Positions 34,860 to 46,329 of a stretch of DNA of 64,000 nucleotides are shown piece by piece. The DNA comes from Spinellus fusiger (taxonomy: Eukaryota; Mucoromycota; Mucoromycetes; Mucorales; Phycomycetaceae), in NCBI GenBank assembly GCA_025094145.1, contig JALLLS010000107.1, forward strand, positions 39,632 to 103,631, in the 5' to 3' direction. The position numbers were made by a program, and so were the translations under genes. Within the stretch, counting starts at the first letter, position 1; each line of letters opens with the position of its first letter. Below the pieces are notes generated by a model that saw only the letters and a program-made list of their open reading frames with translations, was not told the DNA's origin and did no database searches.

Positions 34860-35700
34860 GGTTCATAAGAAGTACAGCAGAACTGAGACTTACTCAATTA
34901 TCATTCATCAGGTGCTAAACATGAACAAGGGCCTCTGGTGGTTGAGAAGAACAGTAATGAGCAACTCTCACCGGACCAAAGTAACCATTATGGCAGATAT
35001 AGCCATCAAGGTATCAAGACAAACTTTGAACAAACACCCCAATGAAATAGGCTTCTATTCATTTAATCTATTGATAAATAAAAAAATAATCCTGATTCAA
35101 GTGGGCCAAAGAATATGTCAACTGGACTCATGAACAATGACAGGAAATAGTCTGGTTGGATGAGTCTATAGTAGGGCTGGTGAACCTTGACATGGGTGTC
35201 AAAGTCACCAGGAGGTACCACATGGCCTTTGATCCTGAGCATATTTTAGAAACAAAGAAGTTTATAAGTAGTGGAGTGTATGATAAACTCTATATATATA
35301 AAAAGGGTGCATTGCTTTTTTGGAAGAAGCCTACTTCCTCGAACTCAAATGTCTCACTTAAACCCTGGAGTCAGTTACTGCTTACAAGAGGACAATGTTA
35401 GATCTCATACAAGACAACACAGGAGTAAAACTAATAATAGAAAGTGATACGGTAATGGCTCTGCTAATCTGTGCAATGTTCCAATCTCAATCTAATAAAG
35501 CATCTGTGGGCTTATCTCATGAAGATTCTTAAGAAGAACAGTAGAATGCATTACACCAAACAAAATTTATAGTCTGTTGTAGTGCTGGAAATGAGTAAAG
35601 TATTGAAGGAAGAGGGAAGGTAACCTCATTGCCAATATGAGACGGAGATAATAGGCAGTGTTAGAAGCCAAGACTAGCTATAGTAGTTACTGAGTGATCT
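34860..35700 (+). pseudogene. Degenerate Tc1/mariner transposase at the outer edge of the left arm
   Basis: Reads WLRRTVMSNSHRTKVTIMAD, then IKVSRQTLNKHPNEIGFYS, a Tc1 second-HTH/linker region, and later YKRTMLDLIQDNTGV (second-Asp block in a shifted frame). The C-terminal MRRR-like end is near 35640. Many stops. Its mirror copy is at 54660-55500. Confidence 0.55.
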
Positions 35701-35739
35701 ATAAATAAATAGAAACTACTTCTGTAGTATAAATAATAT

Positions 35740-37847
35740 TTTATTTATATATTGAAAGATTCACGTCTCTATCTAATGCATTTGCAAGATTATAATAACA
35801 TCAAGATAAAGTATGAAACTAAGAAAATGAAGTATGTGTTTTTTTAAAAGAAAAGAATTCCCGCCTTATCATCTTACATAGATCATTCATGTATATTTGA
35901 AATACAAGAATAAGTCTTGACACTTATGCTATGTCCCGCAAGTCTCCATCTTTTTATTTTTATTTATATATTATATATAAAATTGGTATGTGTGCCGAAA
36001 TCAGCTATATGTAATAAAACACTATTTACATCTTACATGGATAACATTCCCAATAATGGTTTATATATCAGAATACATTAGGGCTTCTGTACATATGAAA
36101 AGCATACCATACAACGTTGACTCAGTGAAAAATGAATGACAAGTGTAATCAATGTTAGTTACCTTTTCCTTTCCCTTTTTATTCTGGTTTTCTTCATGTT
36201 TTTTTCTTTCTCTAACTTTCATGCTCAAAATCAAAGTAGCCCAGTGGCTCTATTTACTGAATGTCTCTTGAGTAAGGTCCGATACCTAGCATCATTCTAT
36301 AAGCTGGGATACAAGTCAATATCTCTTCTTTTGGCCTCAGTGAGATTTTCTCTACTTGACTGCTTCATTATTATGACCATATCTCTATGAACTCTTTAGA
36401 GATGGATATAATAGTGTTTCTTTTTATCAGAAAGTAATATTTTACATGCATAGTTCATGTTGTTGTTTCATGCTTATCTGTATGCATGTTTGTTGGCTAA
36501 AAAAAAAGAGTCAAATTTGGAAGAGAGTAGTATGTATTGCCATATTCTTTATTACTGACTGATTTAGGCTTGATAAGAGACCATGAGACATTTATAGACA
36601 GACAGAAACATCAATGCACAGCAAGTATCCATAGTAAACCTGTTGACTCTTTTCTTTATACAAGACTGATAGAGTCTTGTCGCATGTGAGTTTCAAGCAA
36701 CACAGTGACTGCATAACAGAACAGTTGTCTGGGTTGAATAGCTGAATCGATATTCTACATCATTGGTAATATTAACTACAGTCCTAGCACTGGCAATGAG
36801 TATGGCATTTATTTGATTCACCCTTCTAATGAGTTCTAAATGACTTTGTATGTGAAGTATCTCAGTGGGTTTAATATTAAGGCAATGCGATTAATAGAAC
36901 AAGTAACAAAATACAGTGATTTAATGAGTCTCATAACCTCAGTAGTCTATTGTTTCTTGTTTGAACTTCCCTATCATATACTCTCTTTGGTATGAGTTTT
37001 ATAAATCAATTATTTAATATAAATCAATAATATACCAGTGAATTTAGATGATATTATATGTCAATGATAAAAAGAAGAAAAAAGAAAGAGTGGCCGTAAT
37101 AAGACAGTGATATCTAGAAAGAATAGAATCATCGGATGCCGAAATAGAAAGACTTATTTGATTGAATCACAATATCTGATGTACGATGCTCAGTTTGTTC
37201 CGTCAATGTACTCCTTCTCTCTCAATACTCTGGCGGTGCTGAGATGGCTGAGAAATAAATTTAAGGGAGGAGATACACTTAAGAAGAGTCTGCAGAACAG
37301 ACACATATTTCTAGTGGCATAAGCGTCATGTTCTTCTATCAAAAGGCGAATTTAACACTGTGGGAACATAATAATACACATTGATTTATAGTCACAGTAG
37401 CAGGCCCAATCATAACACATGAGCAGATGAAAATATTTTCCACTTGACTCTATCTCTATAGCAGCCACCCACAGCCGTCCTTTTTATTTTCAACAGCCGA
37501 ATCCTGTGATTCACTCAGCAGTCATTATTAAGTCACAGATTTACATCTCCTACCCTAGTCAAAAAGGTATAAACATCCGCTTTATTTCCACACCTTTTCT
37601 TTTCTCTCTTTACCATCGGAAGCATTAATTGAAGAGACAGTGAGAGTTGACTTTATCATGAAACATCTCTAATCTGAAATTATGCTTGGTGTAATGGGAG
37701 TTATTTGCTCTTATGACCTATCAATTCCATAGAGTAGTCTCTTTTTAAGAGAATACTTTGTGCTTGGTAGTTTATAGTGTGTACTCACCTTTGCCTCTTT
37801 CTGCATTCTTGATGTGGTCGCTAGACATGGTTATGCGTTTATATTAT
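35740..37847. other. Left-arm DNA without a supported gene
   Basis: Contains an 84-codon open frame from ATG 36136 with a strongly hydrophobic start but no homology I recognise, and a 71-codon frame beginning with GTG at 37107. Both recur in the right arm. No gene is claimed. Confidence 0.4.
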
Positions 37848-38345
37848 TAAGCATCCTGTCTGCTCCCCTCCATCTTTAGGTTTGTAGGAAGTGTGCTGGG
37901 TGGCCTATGCATTGTGACTATGGATTGTGTGGAAACAGGAGTGATGGATACAAGTGGGTCGCTCCTGCTTGTAGGCTCAGGATTTTTCAAGGCTCGCCCT
38001 TTTTTGCCTGGACCCATTGTCGTGCTACCTGCGGCAATGTCGTAAACAATTAAGAAAATGATAATAAGCAGTCTATTCCACTGTGGCTTTGTTATATCTA
38101 TATCTATAATGAGGATAGAGTATTTATAATAATAAACAGTGAAGAATTGTGTGTATGGTTTACTTGCTAGGTGTAGCCATCACACTGCTCGACTCTGTAA
38201 AGGACTTCTTGGTAAATAGACAATGAGTGCCGCTTTAACTCTCGACCCCACAACAGAACAGAGCCCAGCTTACTTTACTTATTCTGCGTACTTCCAACGA
38301 CCACCGCAGATTAAAAGTGCTGTGTCTGTTGAGTATGATGTGTAG
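37848..38345. other. GC-richer island with two short facing-away ORFs
   Basis: Less AT-rich than the rest of the arm. Plus strand 38223-38345 encodes 40 residues (MSAALTLDPTTEQSPAYFTY...) with a good ATG context. Minus strand 38018-37848 encodes 56 residues (MGPGKKGRALKNPEPTSRSD...) and is open for about 55 further codons upstream. Neither is a family I know; they could be exons of genes I cannot assemble. Mirror positions: 52018-52140 and 52346-52516. Confidence 0.3.
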
Positions 38346-40614
38346 CCACCGCACAACCACAGCCCTTTCCCGCGAATAGCCAGGCACTGTCTGCTAGACA
38401 CCCTTAACAAACAAACAGCACCAGCCCCCGCACCAGAGCCTGTACTGCCTTTAGTCAACACAGCACACTGGAGTGCAACAACAGCATCATCTCTCATTCA
38501 CTCACCAGACTCCAAGACCCTTTATGTTTGTAAAAGGAGAAGTTCTTCAAGAAAAGTCATCAACGTCATGAGTCATCCAGAAACACATCCTCAGTTGTTT
38601 GAGTCTATCGCTGCTTATTGCTCGTTGCAATGGGATATACACTATGCTATTCTTCTTTATCAATGACTGTACTTTTGGTTGTGATTCTGTGGATACAATT
38701 GCTATTGGTGATTCACAAAAGAGAGTGCATTTAGGCCGCAAACAGCACATCTCATTGTGTATTATTCTTTTCTGTGTCGACTGAACTCATTCTACTCCCA
38801 TAGTCAAACAATATTCAACACAATCAGAGTGAATGTGTTGATCATGCTCTAGCCTCCATTAACTTGTCTTTGAGTACCTCTCTCTACAGTCATAGCTTAA
38901 AAGGGGTCAATCCAATTCTTCTATCACTACTTATAGATACTAAGCACTATAGAACTGACTGTGGTGGATCAGGTTCAGCCAGTCATCCAAGAAGAGTGTT
39001 GCGCTTTTGCTACTGGATAACAGTTACAGTGGGTGCCAATGACAGATAATGTATAATAGGTAGTGCACTTTAACAAATAAAGAATAAATAAAAAAACAAA
39101 GAATAAAAAGATGCTTATTAGGAAGAAGACAGACACTAGACTGGCTGTTTACTTAATACATCATAAATCCATCTATACTATTCAAATGAGTATGCAATCC
39201 ATGCCTATTTAACAAGGATAAATGGGCAATAAGACTCTAATACATTCTCATTCTGTCCCAACAGATGTACCAAGATACTGGCTGTATAGATTTATTCTAG
39301 TGATGGTTTTATTGAAATAAGTGCAACCACACACATGCAGCAGCCAACGCTTTCTTTTTGTTTGTGATTGAGCTACCATTGTCAGCTCCTCAGCATGTCA
39401 TTATCATGTCATTATTGAAGCAATGGGACTTGAGAACAACAAATAAATACACCCGATGGAAGGTATGTATGACTTACAAATTCAACAGGACATACTCCAG
39501 GCTCAGGGACTAGAAGTTATCCAAGTGGAGACTGTGCCATTCAACAAGAACACAAAGATATTTGGATCGAATTATGACTATTATTCAATACTTTTTAAGC
39601 ATGTGTACTCTTTGCTGTAAGAATAAGATATAAAAGCCTATACATTTCATAACATATTGAGATACAAAAAGACTCTTTAAAATATGCCATTAATTTCATA
39701 TGAGAAAGAGACACATAAGTTATATATTGGAGTCTCCCCACATTCTCATACATAGAGTTTATTTTAAACAATTGCTTAAAGTCATTAAGTTATTATTTTA
39801 TATACATGTAATTGATTCTTTATGGAGACGCTGTGTCCTTAAATCATGTTTTTTTTAATAGCATCTTGGTTGTTCAGATATATAATTTGTTCTTTTATAT
39901 AAATTGGCAATACTTTCTTTGTTGAGGCACTATTAATTTAATTTGGCTACTACTTTTAAACATCTTTATCTGAAAACTCAATAAATTTAAAGACTTTCCC
40001 TCAACTGTTTCTATTAAATTAAGTCCTTCCATATGTATGATTCATCATCTATTATCTTGACCTCAGTTGTTTGATTGTTCAAAGAAAACAGGGCCTTGAC
40101 ACCAGCTTGAATCAATCACAGTCTATTTCATCAAACATAATAGAAAAGATATTTATTTTACTACTCCTATTTTCAGATGTTGAGATGTAGTCACTATTTC
40201 TCAGGCATCAATAGTATCTTACAGTATTGAATGTGATATAATATTAATTATTTCAAAACAATAGTAAGTAGAAACCAACAAAGAATACACATAGAATGAG
40301 AGATAGAAAATAGAAAGAAAATGATATGACACATAAAAAACAAGAAACAGAAACAAAAGTGTGTACAACAAAGATCAGAGAATAATTTTTATAGATATTC
40401 TTGGCTATTAAATATTTATGTTGATAATGAACTTCTTTCAGGTAGAAGAATGTAAAGTGACCCTCAATAAGTAACTGCTTTTCTTCAAATACATATTTTC
40501 TTTTTTAATTTTATACTTTTCTTGATATTGTTATAATTTCATGAATTCATTAGATAAAGACGTAAAAGGTTTAATAGATATATAGAATAGTGTTTATAAT
40601 ACAAAATGGTGGGT
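38346..40614. other. Left-arm DNA without a supported gene
   Basis: GC-richer to about 38530, then ordinary AT-rich sequence. Short open frames exist on both strands and recur in the other arm, but none has a recognised motif. Confidence 0.4.
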
Positions 40615-40623
40615 TTATTACAA

Positions 40624-42010
40624 GGTCACTTGGTAGCAATTGCTAGTCTTTGACATCTACTACAGTCTGGCATCTCCCTCTTATGCTGGCAATAAGGTTG
40701 TCTGTCACTTTCTTCTATAGTTTGCCCTATTATAGCATTAGAGCCGCTGTTAAATTTAAAGAACTATCATACCCAAAGGCAAGATGATTTTATTAAAACA
40801 ATTTTGACAAGTCTATTTATACTAAATAGACAGGTGGCTGTGTACTAAGTATGATCTATTGCTGCTTTAGGATGCTTGATAATATTGGCCTGTTCAGTAG
40901 ACTTTAATATACAGTGTCTTAACTATGAATTACGTTGTAGAAAGGAGACAACCTAATAATCAGTCTATAACTGTCACTGTTGTTGTTGTGATTACAACAG
41001 CTGCTTTCAGATTCTGTTTGGTAGAATATACAATCCTGAACTTCCTAATAACCTTCTTGAGGTAGGCTCACAGATGCTCAATTGGATTGAGATCTGGATT
41101 ATGTAAGGGCCAGTAAAGAGACACTACTACACCATTTACTGCCTTCCATTCTTTAGTTACCTTGCTCATATGAGGTCTAGCATTGCTATCCTGTAAGTGG
41201 TAGCTGACTCAAGGGTTTAGGAGAGAAAGAAGAACGTTTAAAAGTATTATGTTTCCAATTATTTATAAAATATCTTAGGCTTAATTTTAAATAAATAGAA
41301 AGTATATAATTACATAATTGTTTTATAAATTAAATTGAGGTAATAAAAATATCATTTGAATTATGAAAATATAGTAAGCTTATAATTATTAATTACATTT
41401 AAAGCTAATTTGTATATTTAAAGATAAAATATATATTTAAAGTTGTTAGATGTTTAGCATATTTATAAAAATAAAGATTACATCAGTATAATTACTTTTA
41501 AAACGTTATTCAAAGAAATAGTTGAGTTTGTATTAATAGGCCTCTCTTAAGCCATTGATGGATTTGTCATAGTATTCTGCCCTCTACTATAATCAATCTT
41601 TCAACAACCTCCCCACTGAGACAGCTCCATATCATCACTCCACTACCTCCAAACTTTCTTGACTCTAAGAAATATTTGGGCTCAAAGCCTGCACCAGACT
41701 GCCTGATGACTTTGATGCCCCTGTAATAACTTATTAGCTCTACTTTGGACTCATATAACCATACTACCTGGTGAAGAAAGGCTCTATCCCCAGTCTTTAC
41801 AAATGGAATTGCATCCCATTAAAGTACTTTTTCAAGGTTGGTCCTGATACCTTGATGACTATGTCTGCCATAATGGCCTTCTTGGTCTGATGGAGTTTCT
41901 CATTACTGTTCTCAGTAATCAGAGGGCCCTGTTGTCAATTTTTCTTTTTCTGCCACTCTTGGGTGAGATTACCAATAAGTCTGTCTCATTGAAGTGGATC
42001 ATTATTTTTC
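40624..42010 (-). pseudogene. Degenerate Tc1/mariner transposase, left arm, split by a MITE-like insertion
   Basis: Minus strand, in order: an N-terminal HTH remnant near 42000, HQVVWLYESKVELISYYRG, KFGGSGVMIWSCLSGEVVER (first-Asp to glycine block), then after the insertion QDSNARPHMSKVTKEWKAVN (second Asp), SLYWPLHNPDLNPIEHL (third, Glu) and near 40660 RCQTVVDVKD. The catalytic residues remain visible but the frame is broken by stops. Related to, but distinct from, the Tc1 copies at 6.8-10.8 kb. Confidence 0.7.
41234..41506. mobile_element. MITE-like insertion with inverted ends
   Basis: About 273 bp, strongly AT-rich, starting AACGTTTAAAAGTATTATG and ending ATAATTACTTTTAAAACGTT, imperfect inverted repeats of about 19 bp. 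It lies between the first-Asp and second-Asp blocks of the Tc1 relic, interrupting an otherwise ordered transposase. No coding capacity. Mirror copy at 48856-49128. Confidence 0.55.
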
Positions 42011-42019
42011 TCAGTGTGT

Positions 42020-44032
42020 TGTATCCAGGTTCAATGCAGAAACATGTCTAACATAAGTAGCACCACTCAATTGCATTAACACTGATAAGTAATTAGGGTC
42101 ATGTGTGTAGACTCAACTATAGGAGACACATAAGTGTAACTATAGCAATTGAATAGTATATAAAGAGCTGTATATTCCACTAAATAAAAGCAATTTATTC
42201 TTGGATAAATTCCTGTCATTTCTACAGTCTCTTTATTCTTCAGTTCAGATAAAACACAGTGTTAGGAAGCACATTGAACATGCAAAATGCCTTGGTCATA
42301 GTAGTGTTTATGCTCAGCACACTATATAGAATGGCTGAACTAATTTCAAAGCTAGTGTACCTTCCAAACATTTTGGGATTTTTGATGAAAATGCTGATAT
42401 TGTTGAATGAGTCAGATATTACATGATGAAAGAAAAAATAAAACAGTATACACTATTTATTTATTACTAAAATAAAGGTTTTCTTTATTCTTACCATGTA
42501 ATGCTATTAAATAAACTCACCAATACTACATAATCCATGATATAAAACAGAATATAATATAATATAATATAATTTTATGTTGCTAATCTGAGTGCTGCTT
42601 ACCTTTTGCTGTTGCTTTATTGTTAAATTTTTGATTGTTATCAGTGGCTATTATAAGAGCTTCTTGTTTTGACATTTATCCCAACACTTGTAAGAATGTG
42701 AAATAAAACCTTTCAAGTGACTTTTCTTATACTTTTGTATATCTCTATATTATTTTTGATTAGGTTTTCTATTGTATGAAGTCACACTTACCCTGAGTAG
42801 ACTGAAGACAGGGCATATTCAGTCAATTAAAGCATATGTAAATTAGTATAAATAAGCAAGTAGTTTGAATGAATAAAAGTATCTTCTATCCTTTCTTTAC
42901 TATTCTTTATTGATATACATGGGCTTCAGTCCAGACCTTGTTGTCCTCAGTTTCTTCTTATTTCTGTCTCTACTTTTGGGCTTAGTATTATCCTGAGTAA
43001 ATTGGTAAACAACATATTTTGACACGTGTGGTACTTATGGGTGTGTGTGTGATGGACAGAAAGGTAAAGTAACAAGGAAAGAAAAGGGTTCAGAATAGAA
43101 ATTGGAGGTAAGGTTTGTGAACAAATAGAAAGAATAGAGAAATAGTCTGTTCAAGTGAATAGACTATGAAAACAAATAGAAATGATACTTTGCAACACAA
43201 CAGTGAAGCAAAAGAAAATAGATAAAAGGGGAACAACAGTACATGCAGGTACAAAAATAAGAGAATGCAATCAATACTTTGCTAAGAATTGATTCATAGA
43301 TAACAATGACACTTCACAAGAAAACACAGTAGCACTGCCCACAACTTGTATCAGAAGATATCAAAAGAAAATAATGGAAGAATAAAAGATAATAGAAGAT
43401 CTTGGAGTAGTATTTGACAATTTATTTCAGTTCTTGGTTAATGGGAATATTTATACTAAAGAACTAAATGTTAAAATAGAGAATGATTTCATAAGAAATC
43501 AATCTTAGAGAAAATGAATTAAGACAATTGCATTGTTACTACATCATGGATGAATAACAACTACAAATTTAATAAGCTAAACTAGCATTGTTATAAGAAT
43601 ATATCATAACAATGATTCTTCAGGAGAAAACAAAAAGGAAAGAGAAACTAAAATAGTGCCATTGAGGTGAAATCATAGTAATGAAGTTATCCACTACAAA
43701 AGCAACTAAAATAGCATAAAGAAATACATCATAGAAAAGAGAAAACAAGTTTAGGTAGAAAACAGAATAGTATGAGAAAAAGAGTAAAGAAAGGAAAAAG
43801 GATTGTGGGACAAGAGCATTGATCTCTTTACCACATACAGAAAATGTCAGAAACATATTGGTTTCCAAAAGAGGAAGAAAAGAGAAGATCAACACAAAAG
43901 GAAAGAAAGAGGAACAGAACCAAAAAGGAAATAGTCAAGGAACAGAGAAATTTGTAAAGTCAATTCCCTGCACTACACCTGGCAGTCACTGAGGCCATCA
44001 AGGTCACAACACCACGTGTCAAATTTATATAT
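42020..44032. other. Left-arm DNA without a supported gene
   Basis: Contains an ATAAT-type short repeat at about 42550-42572 and a 91-codon hydrophobic open frame (43895-43620, minus) without ATG context or homology that I recognise. No gene is claimed. Confidence 0.4.
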
Positions 44033-44115
44033 GGTAACTTGGCCGAGTTGGTCTAAGGCGCCGCACTCAAGTTGCGGTCTCGCAAGAGGCGTGAGTTCGA
44101 ATCTCACAGTTACCA
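44033..44115 (+). tRNA. tRNA-Leu (anticodon CAA), left arm
   Basis: 83 nt including the discriminator A. Acceptor GGTAACT pairs with AGTTACC. D-arm GGCCGAGTTGGTCTAAGG. Anticodon stem CCGCA/TGCGG with loop CTCAAGT, anticodon CAA at 44068-44070 (reads UUG). A long variable arm (TCTCGCAAGAGGC) is typical of class II tRNA-Leu. T-arm GTGAG-TTCGAAT-CTCAC. No intron. A TTTTTT run at 44118 is a normal Pol III terminator. A perfect mirror copy is at 46247-46329. Confidence 0.96.
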
Positions 44116-44515
44116 TCTTTTTTGCTGTCATCTACACTTGATAATTGTTTTGTTTGCTTTTTATCAAACACATCTGTAATTGTTCTATATATCATTTTAT
44201 AAAATGAGTTTCTCAACTTCACAATTTGGCCAAACACCCATAAAAAGTTAGAAAAATAATATTAACAACTCTGCCAGTCTTGGATCAGTACATTGGTGAA
44301 TACTATTCATAAGACTAATCAAATATAGGATACCATGCAGTTGAATAATTACAACTATTACAGCATATAAAACAGAAAGCAGTAACAGTTTTTTTTGTAA
44401 AGGAGACTGAGCTCAAATGTATTGTGAAAATATAAATTGTGAAACTAAAATAGAATGTAGTGTAATGATGCTTGGGATGAGATCTTAGAGACTTGTAGGG
44501 TCCTTGGGGAGGATG

Positions 44516-45093
44516 TGTTGTGTTCTGACTTCAATCCAAAGATTCTTCATGAATTGGTCAACATGAGTAGTATGCTGTGACATTCAGAATACTCTATGAA
44601 AGCTTGAGTGCACACAAGTACCATAGTACATCTCTGTATCATCTCACTGATTGGTCATAACTACAAATCAACCTTCTAAGCTCAAATTATTATCAGACAC
44701 TTAATGAGCTGCCTTCATCTATAAATCTTTAGTGGATTAAATAAGACCTATCACAGACAATTAAAAGTGAAGACATAATAGATGGCTCTATAATGGTGTG
44801 CTTATTCAATAAACCAACCACAAGGCTCCAACATGTAGTCTACCATTAGGTAGAACAGCTACACCAACCATAAAGCTACACCTATGTAAACTACCATAGG
44901 ATAAATCATCTACACCAACCATATGGTTGCATCTATCAATAAGCTATGCCATGGAATAATCATTAACTACCAAAAGGTAGAATGCCACTGAAGGATAAGC
45001 ACCCACAAAAAGTATAAATAATGAACCACTCTTCACTTAATAAAAATCATCTTTGTTCAGTCTTGTTACTTTCTACTTGTCTGAATAATTACA
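44516..45093 (+). mobile_element. Solo LTR (family B) at the inner end of the left arm
   Basis: 578 bp from TGTTGTGTTCTGAC to CTGAATAATTACA. Flanked by GGATG on both sides (44511-44515 and 45094-45098), a 5-bp target duplication, so this is a clean solo insertion 0.4 kb downstream of the tRNA gene. Tandem ACCAACCATA motifs and AAGTATAAATAATG are shared with the copy at 5426-6002. Confidence 0.85.
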
Positions 45094-45272
45094 GGATGGC
45101 TACAGACACAGATAGAAGAGAGCAGGAAAGAAGATTGGGGATGTCCTTGTGGTTGTGATAGATTGATAACAGACAGATGTCTGGTATAGGGGTGTAATTG
45201 AGAGTCAGCCACAAGAGGGACAATGGATCCAATGGTAATGCCAGTGAGAGCCAATGGGGAAAGACAATTGTT
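45090..45272. other. Unique spacer at the palindrome centre
   Basis: About 183 bp not repeated between arms. It begins with the last bases and target duplication of the left LTR (TACAGGATGG) and ends GACAATTGTTA, where ACAATTGT (45264-45271) is itself an 8-bp palindrome at the junction with the right LTR. No ORF with a known family; not an adapter-like sequence. Confidence 0.8.
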
Positions 45273-45846
45273 ATTATTCAGACAAGTAGAAAGTAACAAG
45301 ACTGAACAAAGATGATTTTTATTAAGTGAAGAGTGGTTCATTATTTATACTTTTTGTGGGTGCTTATCCTTCAGTGGCATTCTACCTTTTGGTAGTTAAT
45401 GATTATTCCATGGCATAGCTTATTGATAGATGCAACCATATGGTTGGTGTAGATGATTTATCCTATGGTAGTTTACATAGGTGTAGCTTTATGGTTGGTG
45501 TAGCTGTTCTACCTAATGGTAGACTACATGTTGGAGCCTTGTGGTTGGTTTATTGAATAAGCACACCATTATAGAGCCATCTATTATGTCTTCACTTTTA
45601 ATTGTCTGTGATAGGTCTTATTTAATCCACTAAAGATTTATAGATGAAGGCAGCTCATTAAGTGTCTGATAATAATTTGAGCTTAGAAGGTTGATTTGTA
45701 GTTATGACCAATCAGTGAGATGATACAGAGATGTACTATGGTACTTGTGTGCACTCAAGCTTTCATAGAGTATTCTGAATGTCACAGCATACTACTCATG
45801 TTGACCAATTCATGAAGAATCTTTGGATTGAAGTCAGAACACAACA
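45269..45846 (-). mobile_element. Solo LTR (family B) at the inner end of the right arm
   Basis: Mirror image of 44516-45093. The outer flank carries the same GGATG (CATCC at 45847-45851), but the inner flank is ATTGT and the last bases read AATAATAACA instead of AATAATTACA. The target duplication is therefore present on the outer side only, as expected if the LTR was copied with the arm up to a break near its end. Confidence 0.85.
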
Positions 45847-46246
45847 CATCCTCCCCAAGGACCCTACAAGTCTCTAAGATCTCATCCCAAGCATCATTAC
45901 ACTACATTCTATTTTAGTTTCACAATTTATATTTTCACAATACATTTGAGCTCAGTCTCCTTTACAAAAAAAACTGTTACTGCTTTCTGTTTTATATGCT
46001 GTAATAGTTGTAATTATTCAACTGCATGGTATCCTATATTTGATTAGTCTTATGAATAGTATTCACCAATGTACTGATCCAAGACTGGCAGAGTTGTTAA
46101 TATTATTTTTCTAACTTTTTATGGGTGTTTGGCCAAATTGTGAAGTTGAGAAACTCATTTTATAAAATGATATATAGAACAATTACAGATGTGTTTGATA
46201 AAAAGCAAACAAAACAATTATCAAGTGTAGATGACAGCAAAAAAGA

Positions 46247-46329
46247 TGGTAACTGTGAGATTCGAACTCACGCCTCTTGCGAGACCGCAACTTGAGTGCG
46301 GCGCCTTAGACCAACTCGGCCAAGTTACC
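46247..46329 (-). tRNA. tRNA-Leu (anticodon CAA), right arm
   Basis: Exact reverse complement of the tRNA at 44033-44115, with all arms intact and the A/T-run terminator downstream on the minus strand. Both genes should be expressible, doubling the dose of this tRNA if the palindrome is real. Confidence 0.96.

Larger units (their letters stand above)
34792..45089 (+). repeat. Palindrome, left arm (about 10.3 kb)
   Basis: Every feature here recurs in reverse complement at 45273-55572; paired coordinates add to 90362 near the centre and 90364 near the outer end. Identical translations are found in both arms at many mirrored places. The differences I can see are two net 1-bp shifts and single substitutions near the outer edge (for example 35388 and about 34828). 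Outward of 34792 similarity falls off over some 40 bp. Confidence 0.95.

Noticed and set aside
45066..45341. 91-codon minus-strand frame across the palindrome spacer
   Set aside because: Starts inside the LTR and runs into the spacer; the same start occurs in the unrelated context at 5930, so it is an LTR-derived frame, not a gene.
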